A program made the position numbers and the translations under genes. A DNA stretch of 64,000 nucleotides from Prorocentrum cordatum (taxonomy: Eukaryota; Sar; Dinophyceae; Prorocentrales; Prorocentraceae), in contig CAUYUJ010016060.1 of the NCBI GenBank assembly GCA_963575745.1, positions 191,389-255,388 on the forward strand. Direction: 5' to 3'. Below are positions 32,720 through 43,000 of the stretch, piece after piece (the stretch's first letter is position 1; each line of letters starts with the position of its first letter). The notes beneath the pieces were generated by a model that ran no database searches, had not been told where the DNA came from, and worked only from the letters and a program-made list of their open reading frames with translations.

Positions 32720-32913
32720 TCGGGCCGGACGAAAGGGGGGGATTGGGAAAAGGGGGGATACGAAATTTGCTGCGTGCAGCTGGTTTCGGCCTCACTGAGG
32801 GGCCCATTCCTCGATACATAGCCGCCCCCGGCGCCGGGAGGCGCCGGGAAAATCAGCTACGTGAGCTGATTCTCACCCCCCCCTTTGCTACCCCCCCCTT
32901 TCGCCCGACCCGA
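32720..32913. mobile_element. 194-bp MITE, copy 1
   Basis: Terminal inverted repeats start TCGGGCCGG-CGAAAGGGGGG and end with the complement (...CGCCCGACCCGA), with weaker symmetry for ~40 bp. The flanks ATGTA (32715-32719) and ATGTC (32914-32918) are a likely 5-bp target duplication with one mismatch. A second copy of 195 bp at 53891-54085 is over 90% identical by eye. It has no coding capacity and must depend on a transposase elsewhere. Confidence 0.85.
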
Positions 32914-33785
32914 ATGTCAGCTCTCCCCGAGGCTAGGATCCACTAATGGTGTTTTTTCATACTCTTTTCGTTGCTTTTTTGTTTTTTCTTGTTTCGTTTT
33001 TGCGGCGCGCGCTGGACTCGCGCTCCGCGATCATTGCTCATTGCCGTTTTTGTTGGATTCGGGCGCTATGGTTTTGCCCCCTCCTTCTCGAGGGGGGTGG
33101 CTGAATCGCGGGCGCGCGTATGCCCATGGTTGCGCATCTCGCCAGAATGGCTCGTGGCTATGGCGATTGCGCGGGGCGGGGCCCGGTGCATGCCCAACGG
33201 CATGCGCGTTGCATGATAGCGGCGGAGTCGTCTTAAACGTGTGGTCATTATTTTGGCGTGGTTTGGAAGTGACCCGCCAACGCCTTCCCGACATTGCAAA
33301 ACACTCACAGGTGGCCATTACTGTCAAACGCTCACCAATTGCCATACACCGCCCTGCAAGCACTCGGAGGCTTCCTCCCAGTGTCGCGCCCGGGAGGCTC
33401 ACATAGTGAGTTGGGCGAGTGTTTCTCAGCCATGTCAGTCGCCCTCGGCATCCCTGCGCGCGCTGACAGGGGGTGTTTTCTGCAGACGACTGCCGACGGC
33501 CCATCGACCCGTCTGCCCAAATTGCATTGCCGATTAAGGAATTTGCGGGTGCTTCAACATGTATAACAGTTAAGCTGCAAAGGGGGTCTTCGCCACAGAC
33601 GCGCGCAAGATATGCATGGGCCAATGTACGACCATGTGAGCATTAACCGGTATAGAACACGACGTTGAGCATATGGAAATATGCATGCATGGGCGGGTAA
33701 AGAAAAACACGTGCATGGGCCAGTGAAGAACGAGAGCGATGCACAAGTGCATTCAACATGTGGTCACGATTACTCGACCGTCAAA
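32914..33785. other. Intergenic sequence, no supported gene
   Basis: Open frames on both strands overlap between 33030 and 33620 without recognisable motifs. Short words such as GCATGGGCCA recur near 33615 and 33712. Confidence 0.35.
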
Positions 33786-33789
33786 GTAC

Positions 33790-34280
33790 GTGGCCTGCCT
33801 TTCTCGAGCACTGCCTTTGGGACCGGCATTGCTTCGCGGGGTTTTCGTGGGGCTTCGTTGGGCTTCCACGGGTCTCGTGGGGCTCGCTTGTCGGGCTCTC
33901 GCGGGGTTCCTGCGGGGCTCTCATGGGGTTCCCCGGGAGGATTTCGCCGGGCGTTCCTCGGGGGTCGCTCGGGGTCTCGTGGGGCTCACGTGGGGCTCTC
34001 GCCGGGCTCCCCCAGGGGTTCTCGCGAGGCTCTCGCGGGGCTCTTGCGGGCTCGATTGGGCTCCGTCGGGCTCCTCCTCTCCCCTTGTTATCATCCCTCC
34101 TCTTTTCCTTGTCCTCCTCCCTCCTCTAGTCGGGCTCTGTCAGGCTTCGTCTGGCTCATCCTGTCGCCTTTTCCTTTCCCTTTGGAGCTCTGTCGGGTTC
34201 CGTCGGACTCCGTATGGCTCCTTCCGGCTCCGTCGGGTTGCGTCGGACTCTCGAAGTCTCCGTTGGGCTCTCATCGTTAG
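33790..34280 (+). repeat. Degenerate GGGGCTCTCGC array
   Basis: Units of about 10-15 bp such as TCGTGGGGCTCGC and TCGGGCTCCGT. The opening segment (GAGCACTGCCTTTGGG...) is similar to the reverse complement of 35520-35580, so 35395-35590 is an inverted relative. Confidence 0.65.
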
Positions 34281-34384
34281 GTCTTGAAACCTTTCGGACT
34301 CTCTTGGGCGAAGTCACTCAGGGCTTGCGTCAAGAAGCCCACCGGGCAACAACGAGGCTCTTCCAGGAGGCCGCCCACGAACGG

Positions 34385-34590
34385 CCCAGGAGCGGACCCC
34401 CGAACGCCCCCACTAAGGGACCCACTAACGAGCCCGCTAACGAGCCCACTAAGGGACCCAGTAACGAGCCCACGAAGGGACCCACCAACGAGCCCACCAA
34501 GGGGCCCACTAACGACCCACTAACGAGCCCACTAACGAGCCCACTCAGGGGCCCACTAGCGAGCCCACCAACGAGCCCACGAGAAATCTT
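34385..34590 (+). repeat. 12-bp ACGAGCCCACTA tandem repeat
   Basis: Twelve-base units alternating ACGAGCCCACTA and AGGGACCCACTA. Read as protein they would give Glu-Pro-Thr-Asn / Gly-Pro-Thr-Lys repeats, but I saw no gene context for translation. Confidence 0.75.
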
Positions 34591-34744
34591 AAGCGGGACT
34601 TCGCACTCGATTGTGGCACTCAACTTTAAGCCGAATCGGCATGGCCACGAACCCTGTGACAGTCGTTAGTGGGGCGCTAGTGGGGCGCCAGTGGGGAGTG
34701 CAGTGGGGAGCGCAGTGCGGACCCCAACGGCCCTCTGAATGCTC

Positions 34745-35000
34745 CAGGGCCCCTGTTGCCCTGAGGAGCCGGAGGAGCAGGAGGAGGCAGGAGGAGGAGG
34801 AAGAGGAGGAGGGAGGAGGATGATGAGGAATAATAACACGCAGGTGCAAGAGAGGATGAAGGAGGGCGAGGAGGAGGAGGAGGAGGAGGAGGAGGAGGAG
34901 GAGGAGGACGACGACGAGGGGGGGGAGGAGGAGGCAGGAGGAGGATGCAGAGGATGGGGGCTGCAGGAGGAAGCAGGATAAAGTAGGAGGGGGAGGAGGC
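34745..35000. repeat. GGA-rich purine tract
   Basis: GGA/GAG repeats with a pure run near 34868-34906. Poly-Glu and poly-Ser frames through it are artefacts. Confidence 0.85.
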
Positions 35001-35394
35001 AGGAGGGAAGACGGCCTCGGAGGGCCGGAAAAAGGGGCCACACAAAGCTCCCTGGGGCCCCCAGATGGCCCCCAAGAGCACCGCAGATGTCTCCAAAAGG
35101 GGCCCAGGAATATCTACCAACCGACCCCCTTGTGGTACATAATCCCGTGGGCCTTCTTCGGGGCCTCTTGAGGCCCTCTTGGAGCCCTCTCTTGACTCTT
35201 CCTGAGGCCTCTGCCGCCGTCTTTGAGGGGCCCAAGGAGGCTCCCAGGGGCGGGCCAAGAGGGCCCCGAGAGGGCCCCGGGGATGTTTCACGGCCGTGAC
35301 ACATCTCTGGGGACCTCTTGGGGCCCTCATGTGGCCCTGTTGGGGTCCTGATTTGCCCTTTTTGGGGCCATCTGGAACCCTCTTGGGGCCCTTT
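35001..35394 (+). repeat. Short CTTGGGGCC-type array
   Basis: Degenerate units such as GGCCTCTTGAGGCCCTCTTGG, related to 9490-10650 and in the same orientation. Confidence 0.55.
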
Positions 35395-35590
35395 GGGGGT
35401 CTTGTTGTAGCCCGCCGAGGCCGTGAGAGCCCGTCGAGCTCGACGAGCGAATCCCGCGAGAGACGTGAGAGCCCGACGAGCGAACCCCATGAGACCCGTG
35501 AGAGCCTAGCAAAGCCACACGGGAATCCCGCGAGGCAGTGCCCATCCAAAAGGCAACGCCCGAGTGAGGCCCTCTGCATACATGGACGGC
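35395..35590 (-). repeat. Inverted relative of the 33790-34280 repeat
   Basis: Reverse-complement similarity to the start of 33790-34280 (CGTGAGAGCCC units, then GGCAGTGCCCATCC). The two lie about 1.3 kb apart in opposite orientation. Confidence 0.55.
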
Positions 35591-35739
35591 TGGGAAAATG
35601 TCGCCACATTCTGGATACACCTGTACACAGTTGTCGTGCTACACTGGTCCGCGCATATCGTTATGTACGCCCGCCCATACATGTATATTTCTCCATACCG
35701 GCGTAATTATGCGTCATGATGTTTTAACTTGCCCATGCA

Positions 35740-37800
35740 TATACATATAACGGCGCACCGGGTCCGGGGGCCCGGGGCCGGGACCCCGACCACAAATGTG
35801 GGCCCCGGGGGGCCCGGAGGCTCGTCGGACCAGCGGACGCCGTCCAAGATCGTTCGCAGGCGGCTTCGGAACGCGTTCCGATGGCTCCAGATGCCTTCCA
35901 AGACGCCTGCCATGACACCAAGAAGGTCCCAGAAGCCTCCAAGACGCTCCGCGAGGCAGCCCGAGAGAGGCCCAATAAACACAAATCGTGCCATTCCTAT
36001 GGGGAAACGTATATGTTTCGCATGTTCGCCTCTTGGGCTTTCGCCGCGTCCAAGACGGCCCAAGAGGCGCCCAAGACCGCCCCAAGACGGCCCAAGAAGC
36101 TTCCAAGAGGGCCCCAGGACAGCCCAAGAGGGCCCCAAGACGGCCCAAGAGGCGCCCAAGATGGCCCAAGAGGGCCCCAAGACGGGCCCAAGAGGGGCCC
36201 AGAGGGGGACCACGAACCGCAAGCTCGAGCCTTCCGCCCCAAGAGGCCGCCAGGAGGCCCCAAGGAGGCCCCTCAAGAGGCCCCAGGAGACCCCCAAGAG
36301 GCCCAAAGGAGGCCCCGAGAAGCCCCTAAATCGGCCCCCGAAATGCTTCGAACCTGCTTCCAGGAGGCCCCCGACAGGCTCAGAGGCTCCCGAGAAGCTA
36401 CGTCAAACTCCCAGCGAGCGGCCAGACGAGGCCCCCCACAAAATCACAAGAGGGCTCCAGTATTTGTATCCTTCAGCGCTCTCTGGCTTTCTTCCCCCTG
36501 CCCCCTTCCCTGCGACCTGGCTCCGGATGCCTTCCAAGACGCCTGTCATGACACCAAGACGGTCCCAGAAGCCTCCAAGTCGCTCCGAGGCTGGGGTACG
36601 GGGCTGGGGGCCTCTGGCCACGTGCATCGAGTCGCCATGCCCCCCCCCCCCCCCGGCTTCTCCAGGGCCGCTCCGGGGCGTCTCCCGAGCGGCTCTGGAC
36701 GGACCCTGGTGCTGTTTCAGCGCCAGGAAAGGTTCCCACCTTCGACCCATGTCGCCGAAGCACGCGGTAGAGGTTTCATGGGCCCTCCAACATGGCTCCA
36801 GACGCTTCCAGGAACACTCCCCGAGAGCCCCGGGAGGCCAACATCGATGGTTTTCCAAGGGTTTTCGGAAGGATTTTGGCATTTTGTTTTTTCCGGTTGC
36901 ACGGCGCTCCACGACGGCCCGGGAGGTCTCCAGGTCCGCCCCCCCCCAGCAGCCCCAGGGGCCCCCAAGACGAGCCCAATGCGGCCCCGGAGAGCCCAAG
37001 GCTGGCCCAAGAAGCGCCCGCGACAGCCCACGAAGGCTCCAAAACAAGCCCAAGAAAGGCCCGAGAGGGGGGGCGCGTGCCGAACACCCAGGGCCCCTGC
37101 CTCAACAGTGACCCGGGAGGCCCCAGGCGGCCCCCAAGAGTCCTCCAACATGGCTCCAAACGCTTCCAAAAGCACTCCCACGAGGGCCCCAGCAGGCCAA
37201 ACATTTATTTTTCCCAATAGTTTTGGAGGGTTGGCCTTCTGATCTCGGCGGCTGTCCGACGCTCCTAGGCGGCCCAGGAGACCTCCGAGACCGCTCCCAA
37301 ACAGCTCCAGAAGCGCCCAAGGCCGCCCCGAGGCGGTCCCGGAGGGCCCAAGGCTGGCCCAAGAAGCGCCCAGGGCCGCCCACGAGGGCCCCAAACAGGC
37401 CCGAAAGGTGTCCAAGAGACGGACCGCGCTCGGAAAACCCAGGGTCTCCGCTTCAAGAGAGCCCCAGGGGGCTTCAGATAGCTCCCAAGAGGCTTCAAAC
37501 ATGGCTCAGGACGCCTCCAGGAGCACCCCCCAAGAGGGTCCCAACAGGCCAAAATCGTTCGTTTCACTCAGAAATTGGAGGATCTTGGCCTTCTTGTCTG
37601 TTCGGCTTTCCGACGCTCCAATGGGGCCCAGCGCGCCTCCAGGTCCGTTCCCAAACAGCCCTGGGCGGGCCCGGGAAGCCCCAGGGAGCCCGCGAGACCG
37701 GCCTTGCGCAACCCAAGAGTTCCTCGGCAGGATAGTCAGGGAGGGGGGGAGAGCGGGGGGGCCTCTGGCGCCCCGTGCTCCAGGAACGCTCCTCCGGAAC
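35740..37800 (-). repeat. Long degenerate CCCAAGA array
   Basis: About 2 kb of degenerate GGCCCAAGA / CCCCAAGAGG units, the complement of the 9490-10650 motif. Embedded copies of a longer unit contain GCCTTCCAAGACGCCTG and CAAGACGGTCCCAGAAGCC (near 35890 and 36530). They also contain an anchor, TTCCTATGGGGAAACGTATA, near 35994, with a variant near 37853. The long frames here are by-products. Confidence 0.8.
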
Positions 37801-37947
37801 ATGGCGTGCGAACGATGAGGATCGGGGATCCCAATAAGCAAAAATCGTAGATTTCCTTTGGGGAAACTGATATTTTTGGCGTGTTTGCCTTTTGGGCGTC
37901 CACTGCGCCAGGGGGCGCCAGGTGCGACAGGTGCGACAGGTGCGCCC

Positions 37948-38250
37948 GCAGGGGACAGGGAGGCCTCAAAGTGGTCCGCGTAGGACGTACCTCTGCTGGG
38001 CCTCCCAGGAACTTACGAAAGTGGCGACAGTTGCCAGATCGCAGCCCCGCAGGGGACAGGGAGGCCTCAAAGTGGTCCGCGTAGGACGTACCTCCGCTGG
38101 GCCTCCCAGGAACCCACGAAAGTGGCGACAGTTGCGCAGATCGCAGCCCCGCAGGGGACAGGGAGGCCTCAAAGTGTTCCGCGTAGGACGTACCTCCGCT
38201 GGGCCTCCCAGGAGCCCACGAAAGTGGCGACAGTTGCGCAGATCGCAGCC
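37948..38250 (+). repeat. Three ~101-bp tandem repeats
   Basis: Units begin GCAGGGGACAGGGAGGCC at 37948, 38049 and 38151 and differ by only a few bases. Related monomers lie at 52744-52910. Confidence 0.9.
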
Positions 38251-38282
38251 CAGCAGGGCACCGCGAACACAGGAGAGAAGAA

Positions 38283-38425
38283 GGAGGAGAGGGCGGGAGG
38301 TGGATACCACAGTGCTCTATTCAAAACGAGTACCCAACACAAGGAGGGTTGGCAAACAAGGGAATTTCCAGAATTCCCGTTGTGTTGTTTTTTTTTTTTT
38401 TTTTTTTCTCTCTCTCTCTCTCTCT
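38283..38425 (+). repeat. Dispersed tail segment with poly(T)-(CT)n
   Basis: ACCACAGTGCTCT followed by CCCAACACA-GGAGGGTTGGC is shared with 52968-53020, where it also follows ~101-bp-type monomers. A poly(T) then (CT)n run (38385-38428) abuts the outer edge of repeat B2 of the retroelement. Confidence 0.75.
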
Positions 38426-38616
38426 CTCTGGGGGCTACTCAGGGGTCATTCCAGGAGTTGGGAGAGGTCCCGTCCCTTCAGCGGCATCCAAGGGCCTCCC
38501 AACCCGCCTGGCACAGCCGTGGCGCTTAAGCACCCGCGCTGCGTCCCAGACGCGCTGACACACTTGCACCGCCGGGAGGTTAAACGTCACCAACCCCTGA
38601 ACCCCCTAGCTCTCTC
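38426..38616 (-). repeat. Split direct repeat B2
   Basis: 191-bp partner of B1 at the 3' terminus of the retroelement. Its outer edge joins a (CT)n-poly(T) tract. Confidence 0.95.
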
Positions 38617-38694
38617 GTCCTGGCAAATACTCGCGCGGAGGCAGGCACGGCCACGCGCGAGACGGTAGCAATGCTGCCCCCTGTCTGTGGGTGG

Positions 38695-38797
38695 GCCAAC
38701 ACAGCTACGGCAGATGGATGAAACTCAACCGTTATCCATCAACGGCGTCGCGCACGCTCAGGTGGACTCCGCATAGGTTTCCTTGGAAGGTTCATAT
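38695..38797 (-). repeat. Split direct repeat A2
   Basis: About 100 bp, the second copy of A1, located between B1 and B2. Confidence 0.93.
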
Positions 38798-38852
38798 ATG
38801 CTTCTCTCACCTGTTTTTGTGCACTCCGCCAGGGAGCTTGTCAGGCCAGGAC

Positions 38853-39043
38853 CTCTGGGGGCTACTCAGGGGTCATTCCAGGAGTTGGGAGAGGTCCCGT
38901 CCCTTCAGCGGCATCCAAGGGCCTCCCAACCCGCCTGGCACAGCCGTGGCGCTTAAGCACCCGCGCTGCGTCCCAGACGCGCTGACACACTTGCACCGCC
39001 GGGAGGTTAAACGTCACCAACCCCTGAACCCCCTAGCTCTCTC
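38853..39043 (-). repeat. Split direct repeat B1
   Basis: 191 bp, identical by eye to B2 (38426-38616). It starts CTCTGGGGGCTACTCAGG and ends CCTAGCTCTCTC, and lies just after the recombinase gene in the element sense. Confidence 0.95.
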
Positions 39044-39174
39044 CACGGTCCCTACTCTGGCAAAAGCCGCTCCCTTTGCTCTTACTATGCCCTCCACTTC
39101 GTTGTAATGAAATGAGGGAAGAAAGGTGGAGGATGGGCGGGACAGACAGACAGGCAGTACAAAGCAAGAAAAGT

Positions 39175-40089
39175 TCATCTCGCTTCTGCTCGCAGGCGGG
39201 ACGCGAGCAGGCCGCAGCGCTTCCGCTGCGCGGGCGAGAGATTTAATTGAGTGGCCTCGGCGACGGCATCCTGGACATACAAGCGGGCCGTGCGCGCCGA
39301 GGCCCATCTGCCTCGGAGCAGCGTCTGCTCCATGGAGCCATGGCTGCGGAAGTCGGCGGAGGCGCCGCCCCTCCGCCAGCTGTAGAGGGTGAGCTTAGCA
39401 TCCTGCAGTTCCAGCAGCTCACGCACTCGGCTGAAAGTGTTCATGAAACTGTTTGGCTCCATTCCGAGGCACAAGTCCTGTCCGTGCGCCTGAGCCTTTG
39501 CTCTAGCAAGGAGGGCGACCGCTACACCACTCCGCACGAGCACGAACTCTCGGGCACCAGTCTGATGCTGGCTCTTGGCGTTGCGCAGCTGCAGCACGGC
39601 CATTCGTCGGAGTGGGTACAGCTGTACATCGGACCACACGAGCGAGGTCATCTCACCCGTCCGGAGGAAAGCATCGTAGCCCGCAGCCAGCACCGCCGCA
39701 GCACCGAGCTGGCCTACGGCTGCAAATGCACCAGCGAATGCTGCCGCGATCAGCGGACCAATCGGCAGCGCCCGCCCAGCTGGCTCCAGTCGTTGCCACG
39801 TCTTGGCCAAGCGCCAGCTGTCCCGCAGGTGCCCTCGCACGGGCGGGAAAGCGTGCGTGATGCCAGCAATAGCATTATTAACTTCGAACAAAGATCCTCC
39901 GCTCAGCCAGCGGCTCTCAATGAAGGCGGCCACGCCAGCGTCGACCTGAGCGGGCGTCTGCGGCTGCCGGTGCTCCTGGATCCAGAAATCAACGACTTCA
40001 TCGACTGCCGCACGGTACCGCTGCAGGGTGAGTGGCGTGACCATCGCCTCCCTCAGCGGTTGGGATCTCGCTGCAGCTCGTCGCGCCAT
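39175..40089 (-). CDS. Tyrosine recombinase of the retroelement
   Basis: 304 codons from an ATG at 40087-40089. The start overlaps the end of pol by about 90 bases in another frame, as is usual in DIRS-type elements, and the frame is open further upstream. After an N-terminal helical SAM-like domain (PLTLQRYRAAVDEVVDFW) come the catalytic features: an Arg in GYDAFLRTGEMTSL, a YSWRRGGAS box corresponding to HxxR, RGRWAS, and the probable nucleophile Tyr in TARLYVQDA. The first His of HxxR is Tyr and the second His/Trp position is Trp. It should integrate the circular cDNA. The stop lies just inside repeat B1's upstream flank, which fits element structure. Confidence 0.88.
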   Translation of the reverse strand: MARRAAARSQPLREAMVTPLTLQRYRAAVDEVVDFWIQEHRQPQTPAQVDAGVAAFIESRWLSGGSLFEVNNAIAGITHAFPPVRGHLRDSWRLAKTWQRLEPAGRALPIGPLIAAAFAGAFAAVGQLGAAAVLAAGYDAFLRTGEMTSLVWSDVQLYPLRRMAVLQLRNAKSQHQTGAREFVLVRSGVAVALLARAKAQAHGQDLCLGMEPNSFMNTFSRVRELLELQDAKLTLYSWRRGGASADFRSHGSMEQTLLRGRWASARTARLYVQDAVAEATQLNLSPAQRKRCGLLASRLRAEAR

Positions 40090-43000
40090 CGCCTGAGCTG
40101 TGACCCGGCTCACCTTTGCCGCTGCTTGTGCTGCACGCTTGCTGGGGGCGGCCCTCCTGGCCCTTGCCGGCGGCCGCACTGGGAGCGAGGCAGCGGCGGC
40201 CGAAGCTCCAGCGGGACGGCGTGTCGGCGGGCATGTCGTCGGTGTCGCAGTAGCCGTACAGCGGGTACCCTGCCGTCGCGAGGAGGAGGGCGTTGAGACG
40301 GCGGAGCGCGGGCTGCAAAGCCCTCGCGCTCGATCTGCCCTTGGTGCTGACTGCCGCGATCGCTTGGGCATCCAGTATGTGCAGGTAGCGGCAGCGGTGG
40401 TTCTCAACCGCTCGGCACCTCCAGCGCGCTCCAGCCACTGCAGCCTCCAGCTCCAGCGCCGAGATGTGCCCGGGCCGCTGCCAGCGAAACCCTTTGGCGA
40501 TCCGCCAGGCCCAGAGGTGCGTACGGAGAGCTGCCCGCGGCCACGCGCGGGCTCGGTAGGGTGCCCCGGTGTCAAGCCGGACGTCCGTGCCCCCGCGGTC
40601 CGCGACCCTCAGGAACTCCACGATCAGGCTGCGTTCCAACCGCGGGTCGCGATGTCCCGGCTGCTGGAAGTCGGGAACCACGTTCCAGTTCGCCTCGCAC
40701 GTGCCCACAGCGAGGCAGCTGCTGCCCGGGATGGCGGCCGCTAGTGCCCCCACCTGAGCGAGCCACGAGCCGAGAAGATACATGACAGCCTGGACGCAGA
40801 ACGTATTCCCGATCAGAGACTCAATGACGCTGTCACGCTCGGCGGCAGGTGCACTATCTTTTACAGCGGCCTGGAAATAGAGACGGTCGAACCCCATCAG
40901 GGCAGCACGCTCCTCAGGCACGGGCAGCCGGCCCCGCTCACGCCTTGCATCCCAGATGAGGCTGCCGTCCTCGTAGTTGTTGACCTGGTAACGGTAGCTG
41001 TCGGCAGCCCAGCGCTCTGCAGCCCGCACCGAGGCGCGGTCGAGGCCCACAGGCCGAAACGGCGGGTGACTCCGCGGGATCGGCCTCGTGAAACAAGGGA
41101 GGTCTGCCTCAGGGTCCAGTGCCGACCAGCCCTCCAGGAGCGAGGCACTCAGTGGGAGCCTCTCCACCGCAAGCGAGACCTTGAAGTACGTGGCTTCACC
41201 CACACCCTTGGTCTCGACGGTGGCGTCGGACGCCAAGAACGCCGTAACGGGCCACGAGCACCAGTACAGGCGGGGCCGCCTGACGTGAGTGAGACACCTG
41301 GCATCGAGGAACACGGGTGTGACGCCAAGCGCCCTGGTGAACTCCGCCCGCGACTCTAAGGTCATGCTGAACACGTTCTCGACGAACCACATGGTGCGCT
41401 TGGGAAAGGCAGCCTCTGCTGCCTGGATCAGCTCGGGGACCCGGAAGAAGAGCCTCGACCTCGACCCCTCCAGGCCGGTCCCCACGACATTGATGCTCGC
41501 CAGGTCTTGGCACGGGCTCCCCGCGGTCAGGACGACCCAGTCGGCGTCCCGCGCGTAGCCCTTCAGCATCTCAGTAAATCGCGCCGTGTCGACGGCCTCG
41601 ATGTTGCCAAGCTCGATCACGCCCGCCCAGCGGCGACGCACCAGTCGCCGGGCGGCGGGCTCGACCTCGCAGCTGACATGGGCCATCACGTCGATCGGGA
41701 GTCTGGAGGCCGCCACCGCGGCCCCCGCGGCGCCAGCGAAGAGCTCGATGAGAACTATGCGAGGGCGCCACCGCACACCCCGCACAGGGGCCGCAACTGC
41801 ACCAGGCCGCAACGTCACCGCCGAAGCTCCCCCTCTCGCGCACGCAACGCCCTGCGCCGAGAGCCCGGCCGTGTGGCAGATGCCCCCGGCGCGCTCGCTG
41901 GCATCGGTCGCTATGACACAAGTGTCGATCTTCGTGCGCAGGTCAGTGTAGGCCAGCGGCAGCGCCATCGCGAAGCCCAAGAGCTCGTCGCACATGCCAA
42001 GGGGAACAGTCTGCGGACGCGTCCAGCGTCCAGCAGCCCACACGCTGTTGAGGAATCCCATGAAAGGCCTCCTGAACTCCGCTGCCCTGGCGCACCTGCC
42101 TAGGATCATGAGCATGCCCTGTGACGAGAGGCCCTGCCTGCCCATGCCCCACAGGATGAACGCCAGCAGCTGGTGCAGCTTCTCGGTCGTGACTCCGACC
42201 CGGCCGACGGCCCCGTCAAGACCCGCGCCCATCCGCTCCAGGACCAGCGCGCGGTGCTTGGCCTTGCCGGGGGCGACGCTGATCCCCGAGCGGCCGTAGG
42301 CGGCCCTCTGCTCCTCCTGCGCGCAGCTCATCGTGCCGAGGAGCTCCGCGACCATCGCGTTGGGCACCACCTCGCCATGGTCCCAGTCGTCGATGTAGTA
42401 CTGGATCCACTGCTGCTCGAGCTCCTTCGACTTGAACGGAAGCGGCCGGTCCTTGCGCCACTCGAGCTCTGCGGGAAACCCCGCAGCGAGGGGGCGAGAG
42501 CCGAACCCGAGGCGCCTGTGGCAGTGCTGAAACACCGTGACCGCGTTGATCCAGCCCATCGGGATGACGCGCAGCGCGAGGTGAGTCTTCCCAGGACCCG
42601 GCACACCGATGAGCTCGTTCGGGATCGCCTCCGCGAGGGTCATGTATGGCTGCCAGGCCTCGGGCAGCTCGTAGCAGTAGAAAGCGGAGGCTTGGTCATC
42701 CGAGGACCAGAGCAGCATGTGGCCCTCTGGGAGCGGGATGGCGACCCACGAGGGCGACGCGCTAAGGGTCCCGATGTCATCCCTCATGATGCGCTGGTAG
42801 CTGTTGGCCGGGACCATGTTGATGATTAACCGCTGGACGCACGCCTGCCCAGGTGACGGCGTGCCTCCCTTGGCGACCCCGAACGCCCCCGCAAGCACCT
42901 TGCGGTTCCCGACCTTGAAGATGCGGTCGTCGGCGATCGGCGCCGCCAGCCCCAGCTCGACGAGCTTGGTCCCGATGCGGTACCACTCCTGCTTGGACGT

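Noticed and set aside
34385-34590. Repeat-containing surface protein with Glu-Pro-Thr-Asn units
   Set aside because: The 12-bp repeat keeps a frame open, but the surrounding frame has no signal peptide, no domain and no gene-like context.
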